From positions 1 through 29,709 of the forward strand of contig DATJQN010000013.1 in assembly GCA_035505775.1 (NCBI GenBank): a DNA stretch of 29,709 nucleotides. Reading direction: 5' to 3'. The notes under the pieces were generated by a model that did no database searches, was not told the DNA's origin, and saw nothing but the letters and a program-made list of their open reading frames with translations. Position 1 is the first letter of the stretch, and every line of letters starts with the position of its first letter. This document shows positions 17,382 to 25,020 of this stretch, one piece after another. The position numbers were made by a program, and so were the translations under genes. The DNA comes from JAJXZP01 sp035505775 (GTDB lineage: Bacteria > Spirochaetota > Spirochaetia > Treponematales > Rectinemataceae).

Positions 17382-17809
17382 CGGAGTCCTCCGGCGAGGC
17401 GGCGGCCGCCCAGAAGTGCGCGTCCGCCCGCCACGAGGGCGAGGGCGCTGACCAGGAGCGGTCCGAGGCAGGCGGCGGCCGCCGCCCAGACAAGGGCCGC
17501 ATGGGCCAGGCGCGCCGTGGCCACGAGAGCGGCGGCGAGGGCCAGGAAGCCGGCAAGCCAGAGTCCGCCGCTGAACAGCATGAGAAGGGTCTTCTGCGAG
17601 CCCAGCGCCGCGGCAAAGGAAGCGAGCGACACGTAGCGGAACAGGGAAATCACCGAAAGGACCACGGCAGCGAGCCCCGCCTGGACTGACCATGCAAAGG
17701 CGGCGGCACAGAGCAGGGCCTGTCCCGAGACGAGGACCAGGCGTGATCGTCGAGGCAGAATGGCCGCGACTGAAGCTGCAAATCCATCTCCCAACGGACT
17801 CTGACTCAT
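17378..17809 (-). CDS. atpI: AtpI-like membrane protein at the head of the atp structural genes
   Basis: 143 residues from the ATG at 17809 (MSQSPLGDGFAAS), with AGAGGA 6 nt upstream; a TTG at 17827 is in frame but poorer. Four hydrophobic segments (about 26-45, 48-70, 75-98, 105-130) with few charged residues. Sequence similarity to known AtpI (ATP synthase protein I) is not obvious by eye. Size, topology, position directly before atpB and the 4-nt overlap are the basis for the call. AtpI helps c-ring assembly or Mg uptake in some bacteria. Confidence 0.6.
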   Translation of the reverse strand: MSQSPLGDGFAASVAAILPRRSRLVLVSGQALLCAAAFAWSVQAGLAAVVLSVISLFRYVSLASFAAALGSQKTLLMLFSGGLWLAGFLALAAALVATARLAHAALVWAAAAACLGPLLVSALALVAGGRALLGGRRLAGGLR

Positions 17810-17879
17810 GAGCCTTCCTCTGCTCAAGACATGGGACCGGATGGGACCGCGTGGCGCCGAGGCATGGCGGGGCGGTCCA

Positions 17880-18395
17880 TCAAGTGGCCTTAAAGAAGAA
17901 ATCGTCTTTGAAGTATTTGGTCAAGATGTCCCCGGGGAGATTCTCGCAGCTGCTGATCCGGAGAAAGGTCTCCTCCAGAAAGCCCTTGGTGAGATAGTAG
18001 GCTCCCAGCATGAAGAATTCCGAGAGTTCATCGCAGTATTCCATGAGCGCGTACATGCGATGGGCGCCCTCGAGCACGGCACCCTCGACGAGGTGCTCGG
18101 AAACGGACTTCCTGTCCAGACTCAGGGCGAAGGTCAGCTCGGAGACGGCGATGCCTTGGGCACAGTATTCCTTTCCCATCATGACGAAAAAGGCGCCGAT
18201 GACGTTGCGGTCGGCGCTCCTGTCGAACCAGCCGGCGAGGATGTGCATGAGCGATTCGTGCACGGAAAGCAGTTCCCCGTCGCCGATCTCGTTGAGCCCG
18301 CGCAGGTTCTTGGCGGACCGGATCTTGGAGAGCCAGCGACGTCCGATATCCGGGGCGGCTCCCGCGAGGATGTCTTCCAGGCTGTTCAACATCAT
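17880..18395 (-). CDS. RsbRD-N-like all-helical sensor-type protein
   Basis: 171 residues (a second ATG at 18392 has the better spacing, 6 nt, from GGGAG). All-helical and globin-like in pattern: LEDILAGAAPDIGRRWLSKI, LLSVHESLMHILAGWFDRSADR, VIGAFFVMMGKEYCAQGIAVSELTFALSLDRKSV, YALMEYCDELSEFFMLGAYYLTKGFLEETFLRI. This resembles the N-terminal domain of RsbRD, a stressosome co-antagonist that feeds into general stress control, but the STAS domain of RsbR proteins is absent. Thus it may be a stand-alone sensor module. It lies 70 nt upstream of the atpI-like gene on the same strand, with a strong promoter about 200 nt before it and none seen between it and the atp genes. That suggests co-transcription with ATP synthase. 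The interval holds a 7-bp stem (17844-17850 with 17872-17878) that could attenuate. Confidence 0.65.
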   Translation of the reverse strand: MMLNSLEDILAGAAPDIGRRWLSKIRSAKNLRGLNEIGDGELLSVHESLMHILAGWFDRSADRNVIGAFFVMMGKEYCAQGIAVSELTFALSLDRKSVSEHLVEGAVLEGAHRMYALMEYCDELSEFFMLGAYYLTKGFLEETFLRISSCENLPGDILTKYFKDDFFFKAT

Positions 18396-18592
18396 AGGCT
18401 CCCACCTCTCGGTAGACGTGACAGTGCACGACCTGCGCCGTCAGAATTGCGCCGCGACCCCGGACGGCTGCGGCAGCAAACGAGGCGAGACACGCGAGCC
18501 TCGCCCTCTCGCCCACATGCTCGCCGCCCCTTGTCCCGGCAGGACGCTTCCCGGAGCGGCACGGTGCGGCCGAGGAGGAATCGGGCCACCAT
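18392..18592 (-). other. Possible upstream ORF in the leader of the RsbRD-like gene, doubtful
   Basis: 66-codon frame whose ATG lies 11 nt after the -10 box and whose TGA overlaps the ATGATG start of the next gene. The product is Arg/Cys-rich with no recognisable fold, and third-base GC drops in its second half, so coding is doubtful. Recorded because its two ends fit a leader or coupling ORF well. Confidence 0.2.
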
Positions 18593-18804
18593 CCTACAGG
18601 TTCAGAATACGGCAGACCTGCAGTTATGTCAAATATCTCCCGTGAACGCTCCCATGGGGGCGCGAGGGGGCCGCGGCCGCGGGCTTTCGCCGCCGGACGG
18701 AGGCCCGAGCTTTTCCTGCCCCGGGCTTTCGGCTACTATGTTCCGTGCGAGTGACGGCGGGTGGTCGCCGCCTCCCGGAATGCCGCGCAGCGAAGGAGCA
18801 TGGG
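18396..18804. other. 409-nt intergenic region between divergent transcripts
   Basis: Holds the minus-strand promoter at 18604-18632 and its long leader. On the plus side before galK lies a lone -10-like TACTAT (18734-18739) with no clear -35, then a GGCGG/CCGCC hairpin at about 18754-18770. Nothing else is recognised. Confidence 0.5.
18604..18632 (-). promoter_or_regulatory. Strong promoter upstream of the RsbRD-like gene and atp operon
   Basis: TTGACA (18632-18627), 17 bp, TATTCT (18609-18604). The match is very good. The predicted start near 18597 leaves about 200 nt before the RsbRD-like start. No other good promoter is seen before atpB, so this may drive the whole group down to atpC. Confidence 0.65.
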
Positions 18805-20100
18805 GTGGCCGCAGAGAACAGGAAGGCTGATCGGTATGATCAGGGAGCGCTGGGAAAAGCCATAGAGCGTCTGTACGGCCCTTCGCGGACCGGGAACATG
18901 GTCGAACGTTACACGGGGCTCTCCGGGCTGGTCGCGGACGACATGCAGAGCCTTGTCGGCGCGGCAGGGGGCGACCAGCGGTTTTATTCTGCCCCGGGCC
19001 GCACCGAACTCGGCGGCAACCATACCGACCACAACCGCGGACATGTGCTCTGCGCCGCGGTGGACCTCGACACGGCCGCCTGCGTGAGCCCCATCGAGGG
19101 AAAACGGATAGTGATCCGGTCGGAGGGTTACGAGCGGCCCATCATCGTCGATATCGGGGAGCTGGGGCCCAGGCCGGAGGAGCGGGGCAGCACCGAAGCC
19201 CTGATCCGCGGCGTCGCCGGCGGCCTCGCGGATCGGGGAATAGCTCCCCGGGCCTTTGTCGGTCGCGTCCATTCGCGCGTCCTGCCGGGTTCGGGCCTGT
19301 CGAGCTCGGCCGCTTTTGAGGTCCTGATGGCCGGCGTGCTTGCGGATCTGGCCGGGGTCGAGCTCCCCGCGATGGAGGTCGCCCGAATCGGCCAGTTTGC
19401 CGAGAATCGCTACTTCGGCAAGCCCTGCGGTCTCATGGACCAAGCCGCCAGCGCGGTCGGCGGCGTCGTGGCCATCGACTTCGGCAGCATGGAGAATCCC
19501 GGCGTCACGCGGATCGACTACGATTTCGCCGCGAAGGGGCTCTGCCTCGCGGTCGTGAACACCGGTGGCAGCCACGCCGACCTGACCGAGGACTACGCCT
19601 CGATCCCGCGGGAGATGCGGGCGGTGGCCGCCCTGTTCGGCGTCCCGGAGCTCCGCGATGTCGATCCCCGGGAACTCGAGGCGCGCGGACCGGAAATCCG
19701 GAGCGCCTGCGGGGACCGCGCGTTCCTGCGGGCCCTCCACTTCATGGCCGACGACGCACGGGTTACCCGAATGGCCGCGGCCCTGGCTGCCGACGACCTG
19801 GCGGGATACCTGGAGCTGGTCCGGGAATCCGGCGCCTCCTCGTGGCAGCTGCTTCAGAACCTCTATTCCCCCGCCCATCCCACGGAACAGGGGCTCTGTG
19901 TGGCACTGGCACTGTGTGAAAGAACCATCGCCGACGACGGGGCCTGGCGGGTTCACGGCGGGGGCTTCGCAGGCACGGTCCAGGCCTACCTGCCCGGCGA
20001 CCGGCTTGCGGAATTCACCGCCTTGATGGAACGATATTTCGGCGCCGGCTGCGTGCTTCCACTCACCGTGAGGCGGATGGCTGCCGGCCGGCTGCTCTGA
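18805..20100 (+). CDS. galK: Galactokinase (GHMP kinase family)
   Basis: 431 residues from GTG at 18805, with AAGGAG 6 nt upstream. Phosphorylates alpha-D-galactose at C1 with ATP in the Leloir pathway. The three family signatures are present: GRTELGGNHTDHNRG (residues 65-79, sugar binding; the common form is GRVNLIGEHTDYNGG), the ATP-binding PGSGLSSSAAFEV (161-173) and HGGGFAGTVQ near the C-terminus. GLMDQ (around Asp212) supplies the catalytic Asp. Val-Asn to Thr-Glu and Glu-to-Asn changes in the first signature are somewhat unusual, so a related sugar such as galactosamine is possible. The other Leloir genes are not in the window. It is followed by serine acetyltransferase 80 nt on. Confidence 0.85.
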   Translation: MAAENRKADRYDQGALGKAIERLYGPSRTGNMVERYTGLSGLVADDMQSLVGAAGGDQRFYSAPGRTELGGNHTDHNRGHVLCAAVDLDTAACVSPIEGKRIVIRSEGYERPIIVDIGELGPRPEERGSTEALIRGVAGGLADRGIAPRAFVGRVHSRVLPGSGLSSSAAFEVLMAGVLADLAGVELPAMEVARIGQFAENRYFGKPCGLMDQAASAVGGVVAIDFGSMENPGVTRIDYDFAAKGLCLAVVNTGGSHADLTEDYASIPREMRAVAALFGVPELRDVDPRELEARGPEIRSACGDRAFLRALHFMADDARVTRMAAALAADDLAGYLELVRESGASSWQLLQNLYSPAHPTEQGLCVALALCERTIADDGAWRVHGGGFAGTVQAYLPGDRLAEFTALMERYFGAGCVLPLTVRRMAAGRLL

Positions 20101-20120
20101 GTACTTCCGTTCATCCCCGA

Positions 20121-20168
20121 ACGGGGTCGCCGACAGGGTCGCGGACGGGGTCGCCGACGGAGTCGCTG
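20121..20168 (+). repeat. Four imperfect 12-bp tandem repeats
   Basis: Units of form ACGGGGTCGCCG at 20121-20132, 20133-20144, 20145-20156 and 20157-20168; units 1 and 3 are identical and the others differ at 2-3 positions. They fill the gap between galK and the ribosome site of the next gene. Unit length is a multiple of three, but they are not in either gene. Confidence 0.75.
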
Positions 20169-20180
20169 GAGGAACTTTCG

Positions 20181-21092
20181 ATGGAACCACTCGACCGGGC
20201 CGTCGACGCGCTGCTTGATGCCTATTCCCGCGACGGCGGAGTCAATCATGCCGCCGGCCCCAACCTGCCGAGCCGGGCCGCCGTGGTGGCCGCGCTGGCT
20301 GACATCCAGACTCTGATCTTCCCCGGATTCCGCGAGGACCAGAGCATCGACGACGCCAACATCCCCTTCGTGGCGGGCGAGCTCGCCTATCGCGCGGCCA
20401 AGGTGCTGGCGCGAGAGGTGCAGAAGAGCCTCGAGTACCGGTACCGGATGGCGGGCGAGCCCGGCTGCCCCGCCGCCTGCGACATGGAGGCCCGCGACCT
20501 CGTGCTGCGGTTCTTCGAGGCGCTGCCGGGAATCCGCAGCCTCGTCATGGAGGATGTCGGGGCCGCATTCCGCGGAGATCCTGCCGCCAAGACGATCGAG
20601 GAAGTCATCCTCGCCTACCCGGGACTGGAGGCAGTCGTCGCGCACCGGGTGGCACATTTCTTCTGGGTCGAGGCGCTCCCCCTCGTGCCCCGCATGATGA
20701 GCGAGCATGTCCACGGGAAAACGGGGATCGATATCCATCCGGGTGCGACCATAGGCCGGCGCTTCTTCATCGATCACGGCACGGGGGTCGTAGTCGGCGA
20801 GACCGCGGTCATCGGCGACGACGTCAAGCTCTATCAGGGCGTCACCATCGGCGCCCTTTCGGTGAAGAAGGAAGAGGGCGAGGTCAAGCGCCATCCCACG
20901 ATCGAAGATGAAGTGACGATCTACTCGGGTGCCACGATACTCGGCGGATGCACCGTGGTCGGCCGCGGCTCGATCATCGGCGGAAACGTGTGGCTGACGC
21001 ATTCGGTACCTGCATTCTCCCGGGTGTACATTCCCGAGGGCGACGCCGTCCGGGTCGAGTCGCAGTTCATGGACCGCGGGGCCTGCATCTAG
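20181..21092 (+). CDS. cysE: Serine O-acetyltransferase, long EpsC/CysE type
   Basis: 303 residues from the ATG at 20181, with GGAGG 8 nt upstream. Transfers acetyl from acetyl-CoA to L-serine, the first step of cysteine synthesis. The N-terminal helical half (residues 1-170) ends with DPAAKTIEEVILAYPGLEAVVAHRVAHFFW, a serine-acetyltransferase hallmark. The C-terminal half is the left-handed beta-helix: HVHGKTGIDIHPGATIGRRF, then FIDHGTGVVVGETAVIGDDV, LYQGVTIGA and the catalytic His region. The C-terminus does not end in Ile after the usual flexible tail for CysK docking, although the last residue is Ile (RGACI), so docking remains possible. Probably in the same transcript as galK. Confidence 0.9.
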   Translation: MEPLDRAVDALLDAYSRDGGVNHAAGPNLPSRAAVVAALADIQTLIFPGFREDQSIDDANIPFVAGELAYRAAKVLAREVQKSLEYRYRMAGEPGCPAACDMEARDLVLRFFEALPGIRSLVMEDVGAAFRGDPAAKTIEEVILAYPGLEAVVAHRVAHFFWVEALPLVPRMMSEHVHGKTGIDIHPGATIGRRFFIDHGTGVVVGETAVIGDDVKLYQGVTIGALSVKKEEGEVKRHPTIEDEVTIYSGATILGGCTVVGRGSIIGGNVWLTHSVPAFSRVYIPEGDAVRVESQFMDRGACI

Positions 21093-21138
21093 CCGCTGCG
21101 GAGCCGCCGGCGGATCGGCCACGCGTTGGCCGCCCACT

Positions 21139-21171
21139 CCCGGAGCCCGCTTGAAATGGGCGGGCTCCGGG
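21139..21171 (+). terminator. 12-bp stem-loop after cysE that also contains a promoter -35 box
   Basis: CCCGGAGCCCGC (21139-21150) pairs exactly with GCGGGCTCCGGG (21160-21171) around a 9-nt loop. No U-run follows. The loop contains TTGAAA, the -35 of the next promoter. Likely a terminator of the galK-cysE transcript. Confidence 0.6.
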
Positions 21172-21178
21172 CTACAAT
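21151..21178 (+). promoter_or_regulatory. Promoter of the lysine-rich small protein
   Basis: TTGAAA (21151-21156), 16 bp, TACAAT (21173-21178). The predicted start near 21185 leaves about 30 nt with AGGAGG (21202-21207) before the GTG at 21215. Confidence 0.6.
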
Positions 21179-21214
21179 ATAGCTGAAGGCGCATGTGGCG
21201 CAGGAGGAAGTACG

Positions 21215-21328
21215 GTGAAATCGCAGGATAAGCAGAAGGGCGAGGAAAAGAAGAAAGCCCAGAAAACCCTCAAGGAAAAGCGTGCGGAAAAGAAGGCGAA
21301 GAAGGACTCCAAAAGCTCGGAAGAGTGA
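21215..21328 (+). CDS. 37-residue lysine-rich protein
   Basis: GTG start with AGGAGG 7 nt upstream, a good promoter, and a stop at 21326-21328. The product begins MKSQDKQKGEEKKKAQ and ends KKAKKDSKSSEE: 14 Lys and 6 Glu in 37 residues, no hydrophobic core, one aliphatic residue. It is probably an unstructured or single-helix, nucleic-acid- or membrane-surface-binding peptide. I do not recognise a named family. Independent promoter, ribosome site and following hairpins make a real gene likely despite its size. Confidence 0.65.
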   Translation: MKSQDKQKGEEKKKAQKTLKEKRAEKKAKKDSKSSEE

Positions 21329-21351
21329 GCCTCCTTCCAGCCCGGCAGCTC

Positions 21352-21389
21352 CCGGCCTTCGGGCCGGCGGGCCCCCCGCCTTCGGGCCC
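21352..21389. terminator. Two GC hairpins with CCTTCGGG loops between convergent genes
   Basis: CCGGCC-TTCG-GGCCGG (21352-21367) is an ultra-stable UUCG-type hairpin. It is followed by GGGCCC/GGGCCC (21369-21374 with 21384-21389). They lie between the small lysine-rich gene and the end of cheD, and may end transcription both ways. Confidence 0.5.
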
Positions 21390-21424
21390 GGGGACATCGC
21401 CTCCTCGGGCCTGGCTCCGGTCTC

Positions 21425-22012
21425 TCATTTGAACATCCTGATGGGGCCCTCCCTCGGCGCACGCCGGATGGCCTCCAGGTACTCTTCCTCCTCTTTCTCC
21501 ACGACACCCGCACGTTGGCCGCCGATCCGCGTGAGGAGCACCTTGCCGCTCCGGGGAAAGAAGAATATCTTGCGCGGCTGCCGGCCGCCCACATCGGAGG
21601 CGACGACCGGAATCGATTCCTTCTCGAGATATTCGAAGGCGAACTCGATGTTGCTGCGGGGAATGGCCGAGGCTTCGGTTCCGTGCAGTCGCAGGACGGA
21701 TCCCCCGCCGAAGACCTTGGCGACCATATCCCGCTTCCTGAGCCCGAGTTTCATCAGCTCGTTGATCAGCAGTTCCATCGCGTGCATGCCGTAGCGCGCG
21801 TTGGGATTCGCGATCAGCTCGTCCTTCTTCATCACGCCGGGGAGCATGAAGTGGTTGAGCCCGCCCATCCCCGCCCCCGGGTCGTACAGGCCGACGGCGA
21901 CGCAGGATCCGAGAACCGTGGAGATGACCACGTCGTCCCCGGTCGCGTAGAACTCCCCCGGATGGATCGTCAGGATCTGCTGCTCGAATCGGGAGAGGCG
22001 GTGCAGGAACAC
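21425..22012 (-). CDS. cheD: Chemoreceptor glutamine deamidase CheD
   Basis: 195 residues from GTG at 22012, with GGGGAG 6 nt upstream. Deamidates glutamines of methyl-accepting chemotaxis proteins and interacts with CheC or CheX-type phosphatases. The catalytic Cys37 in LGSC and His54 in GGLNHFMLP have the 17-residue spacing of known CheD; the Thr position is taken by Ser31 next to Thr32. Further family blocks: ARYGMHAMELLINELMKLG, VAKVFGGGSVL, RSNIEFAFEYLEKESIPVVASDVGG and VLLTRIGG. The first about 12 residues and the Glu-rich end are extra. It lies 17 nt after the soluble MCP-like gene, so one transcript. Confidence 0.93.
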   Translation of the reverse strand: MFLHRLSRFEQQILTIHPGEFYATGDDVVISTVLGSCVAVGLYDPGAGMGGLNHFMLPGVMKKDELIANPNARYGMHAMELLINELMKLGLRKRDMVAKVFGGGSVLRLHGTEASAIPRSNIEFAFEYLEKESIPVVASDVGGRQPRKIFFFPRSGKVLLTRIGGQRAGVVEKEEEEYLEAIRRAPREGPIRMFK

Positions 22013-22029
22013 GTGCGGCTCCCCGGACC

Positions 22030-23724
22030 CTAGAAGAGGGTCACCTCGCCGGCGGCGCTTCCATCCTCGACGGCGAACTTGCCGATCTCTCCCGCCGTCT
22101 TCTTGTGCGTGAAGATGGTAAAGCGCTCGACCATGCGTTTGAGCCGTTCGGCCTGCTCGCCGACGATGGCGCCGCCGGGCTCATGATTCAGGTCGGCGAG
22201 GAGCCCTGCCAGACGCGTGCGCACCGACTGCAGCCCGTCGGCGAGCCGGGTCAGGCGCCCCAGCTCGGTCCCGGCCTCCGACAGAAGGGAGATGAAGTCG
22301 GGCGTGTACAGGAGGAAGCCGCCGAGAACCTCGCGCACCGATCCCCGGGCGGACTCGAGGCGCTGGAGGTCCGACTCGACCTGTTCCAGGGCTTTCACCA
22401 GATGGGCGCCCGAGCCTTCGCTCTCCTGGGCGTATTCCGCGATCGCGGCGACAGCCACCTTGATGAACTCCTTCGTCGTATCCATCGCCTCGGATACGTC
22501 GCTCTCGATGCTGGCGGTCAGGGCTATCATGCCTCCGACGGTCGTGGCCACGCTCTGCAGGGCCCGATTCTTGGCCACCTCGATCCTGGAGGCGACCACG
22601 ATGGTCTGGAATCGGGACAGGAGGGCCGAGATGCCCTTGAAGCTCTCGTCGAGACCCTGCACCTGGCTCGACAGACGCCGGGCGGTGGCGATGATGTCCC
22701 GCGTGAGCCCCAGATAGCGCGTCGAGCTCTCGGAGAAGCTTGAGGCGTCGACGATCTCGGCATTCTTCCCGGATTCAAGATGCTCCCTGCGGCGCCCTTC
22801 GCAGTCCCGGACGACCGACTGGACACTGTCCATGTCCCGGCGGAAGCTCTCCGCGCTCGCGTTGAGCTTTCCGACCACCTCGTCCACGAGTCCGGCGGAA
22901 AGCTCGATCACGGCCGCGATGAAGGCAGTGCCCCCTCCGTCGGCATCCGAACCGGAGGCATCCTCCGCCTCCCTGAGAGATATGCCCACATGCTGCAGGG
23001 ACTGGCGCACGATGTCCTGCAGCTGGATTTCCTGCATGACCCGCTGCACGGGATCCCTGACCTGCCTGGCCTCGTCCAGGAGCTGCCGGAAGAACTCGAA
23101 ACTCGAGGAGAGCTCTCTCTCCACGTGCTGGAAGCCCTTCACGAGGATCCGGTCGACCGACTCGAAGAACTCGCTCTGGAATGCATCGAGGTCGCCGAGA
23201 CTCGCGCGGAGCGTACCGAAGCTCTCCATGAGCAGGCTGCCGCGATTCGTGACATTGTCCGTGAGGCCGATCGTGCGCCCCGAGAGCCGCTTCAGCTCGT
23301 CGGTGATGACGGAGAAGGCCTTGCCCTCGACTCCGGACTTCAGGGCGACCGTCATCGCGTTGAGCGAAACAATCTCCATCTCCTCCGAGTCGAGACGGAC
23401 ACGGGAAATCACCTCGTCCAGGGAACCGAGTCGCTTGATGCTGTCATTGATGCGCGCGAGAAAGGCCGAATCGCGCTCATGGAGGCTGCGAAAGAAGTCG
23501 CTGGAATCGGAGGAATCCCGCTGGTCGCGCCTCAGCGCCCCCTCGGTAAGGAGCCCCTTGATCTGGTCGAGCGAGGCGCCCGCGACGTCCGCGCTCCTGG
23601 ACAGTTCCGAAGCCAGCCGGGGAAAGATCCGCGCGAGCGAGAGGTAGACCCGCTCGCTCTCGGCTTCGATGCGCGCGGCTTCCTGGATGAGCTGGGCGAT
23701 CAGAGGTCCGATCGATGTCGACAT
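22030..23724 (-). CDS. Soluble MCP-like coiled-coil signalling protein
   Basis: 564 residues, no membrane segment, almost entirely helical. Residues about 115-155 (EEMEIVSLNAMTVALKSGVEGKAFSVITDELKRLSGRT) are a diverged form of the hairpin tip of methyl-accepting chemotaxis proteins. A second, weaker echo sits near 366-410 (FQTIVVASRIEVAKNRALQSVATTVGGMIALTASIESDV). Between them is MQEIQLQDIVRQSLQHV. The protein therefore looks like a cytoplasmic receptor or scaffold with two tip-like parts, not a standard MCP. It precedes cheD by 17 nt and CheD is a natural partner. No HAMP, PAS or known ligand domain is seen. Promoter 8 nt before the ATG, no ribosome site. Confidence 0.75.
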   Translation of the reverse strand: MSTSIGPLIAQLIQEAARIEAESERVYLSLARIFPRLASELSRSADVAGASLDQIKGLLTEGALRRDQRDSSDSSDFFRSLHERDSAFLARINDSIKRLGSLDEVISRVRLDSEEMEIVSLNAMTVALKSGVEGKAFSVITDELKRLSGRTIGLTDNVTNRGSLLMESFGTLRASLGDLDAFQSEFFESVDRILVKGFQHVERELSSSFEFFRQLLDEARQVRDPVQRVMQEIQLQDIVRQSLQHVGISLREAEDASGSDADGGGTAFIAAVIELSAGLVDEVVGKLNASAESFRRDMDSVQSVVRDCEGRRREHLESGKNAEIVDASSFSESSTRYLGLTRDIIATARRLSSQVQGLDESFKGISALLSRFQTIVVASRIEVAKNRALQSVATTVGGMIALTASIESDVSEAMDTTKEFIKVAVAAIAEYAQESEGSGAHLVKALEQVESDLQRLESARGSVREVLGGFLLYTPDFISLLSEAGTELGRLTRLADGLQSVRTRLAGLLADLNHEPGGAIVGEQAERLKRMVERFTIFTHKKTAGEIGKFAVEDGSAAGEVTLF

Positions 23725-23732
23725 CAGAAGAG

Positions 23733-23761
23733 ACTATAGACGAAGCGGCGGGACGTCGCAA
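23733..23761 (-). promoter_or_regulatory. Promoter of the MCP-like/cheD transcript, leaderless geometry
   Basis: TTGCGA (23761-23756), 17 bp, TATAGT (23738-23733), then 8 nt to the ATG at 23724. The -35 lies in the loop of the hairpin 23745-23775. Confidence 0.55.
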
Positions 23762-23775
23762 GGACGGCCCGCCGC
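23745..23775 (-). terminator. GC hairpin after the ABC ATPase gene, overlapping the next promoter
   Basis: GCGGCGGG (23745-23752) pairs with CCCGCCGC (23768-23775) around a 15-nt loop that contains the -35 of the MCP-like promoter. No U-run. It may end the ABC ATPase transcript. Confidence 0.45.
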
Positions 23776-23793
23776 CCCATGGCTTGGAGGAAT

Positions 23794-24918
<1,125 letters not shown>

Positions 24919-24954
24919 TGGAGCCTCCCTTGTGGGGTTATGTTAGTGTCGGTC

Positions 24955-24983
24955 AGTATAGCCGCTGTTCGGCGAACGGTCAA
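24955..24983 (-). promoter_or_regulatory. Promoter of the ABC ATPase gene
   Basis: TTGACC (24983-24978), 17 bp, TATACT (24960-24955). Predicted start near 24948, leader about 30 nt with GGGAGG. The spacer holds GTTCGGCGAAC, a short palindrome that could be an operator. Confidence 0.7.
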
Positions 24984-25004
24984 ACATGAAAGCCGGGTGC
25001 CGGC
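24982..25004 (-). terminator. Short hairpin terminator after the SpoU methyltransferase gene
   Basis: GCCGG/CCGGC (25004-25000 with 24996-24992, 3-nt loop), then TTTCATGTTT on the minus strand. It runs directly into the -35 of the next promoter. Confidence 0.5.
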
Positions 25005-25020
25005 GATCTCCGGGAGCCCT

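Noticed and set aside
17831..17878. Direct repeat ATGGGACCG (17831, 17841) and a 7-bp stem before the atpI-like gene
   Set aside because: Too short and without U-run to be called a terminator; mentioned only as possible attenuator.
18736..20190. 484-codon minus-strand frame
   Set aside because: Antisense to galK; only the repeat region gives it a regular SAT-repeat start.
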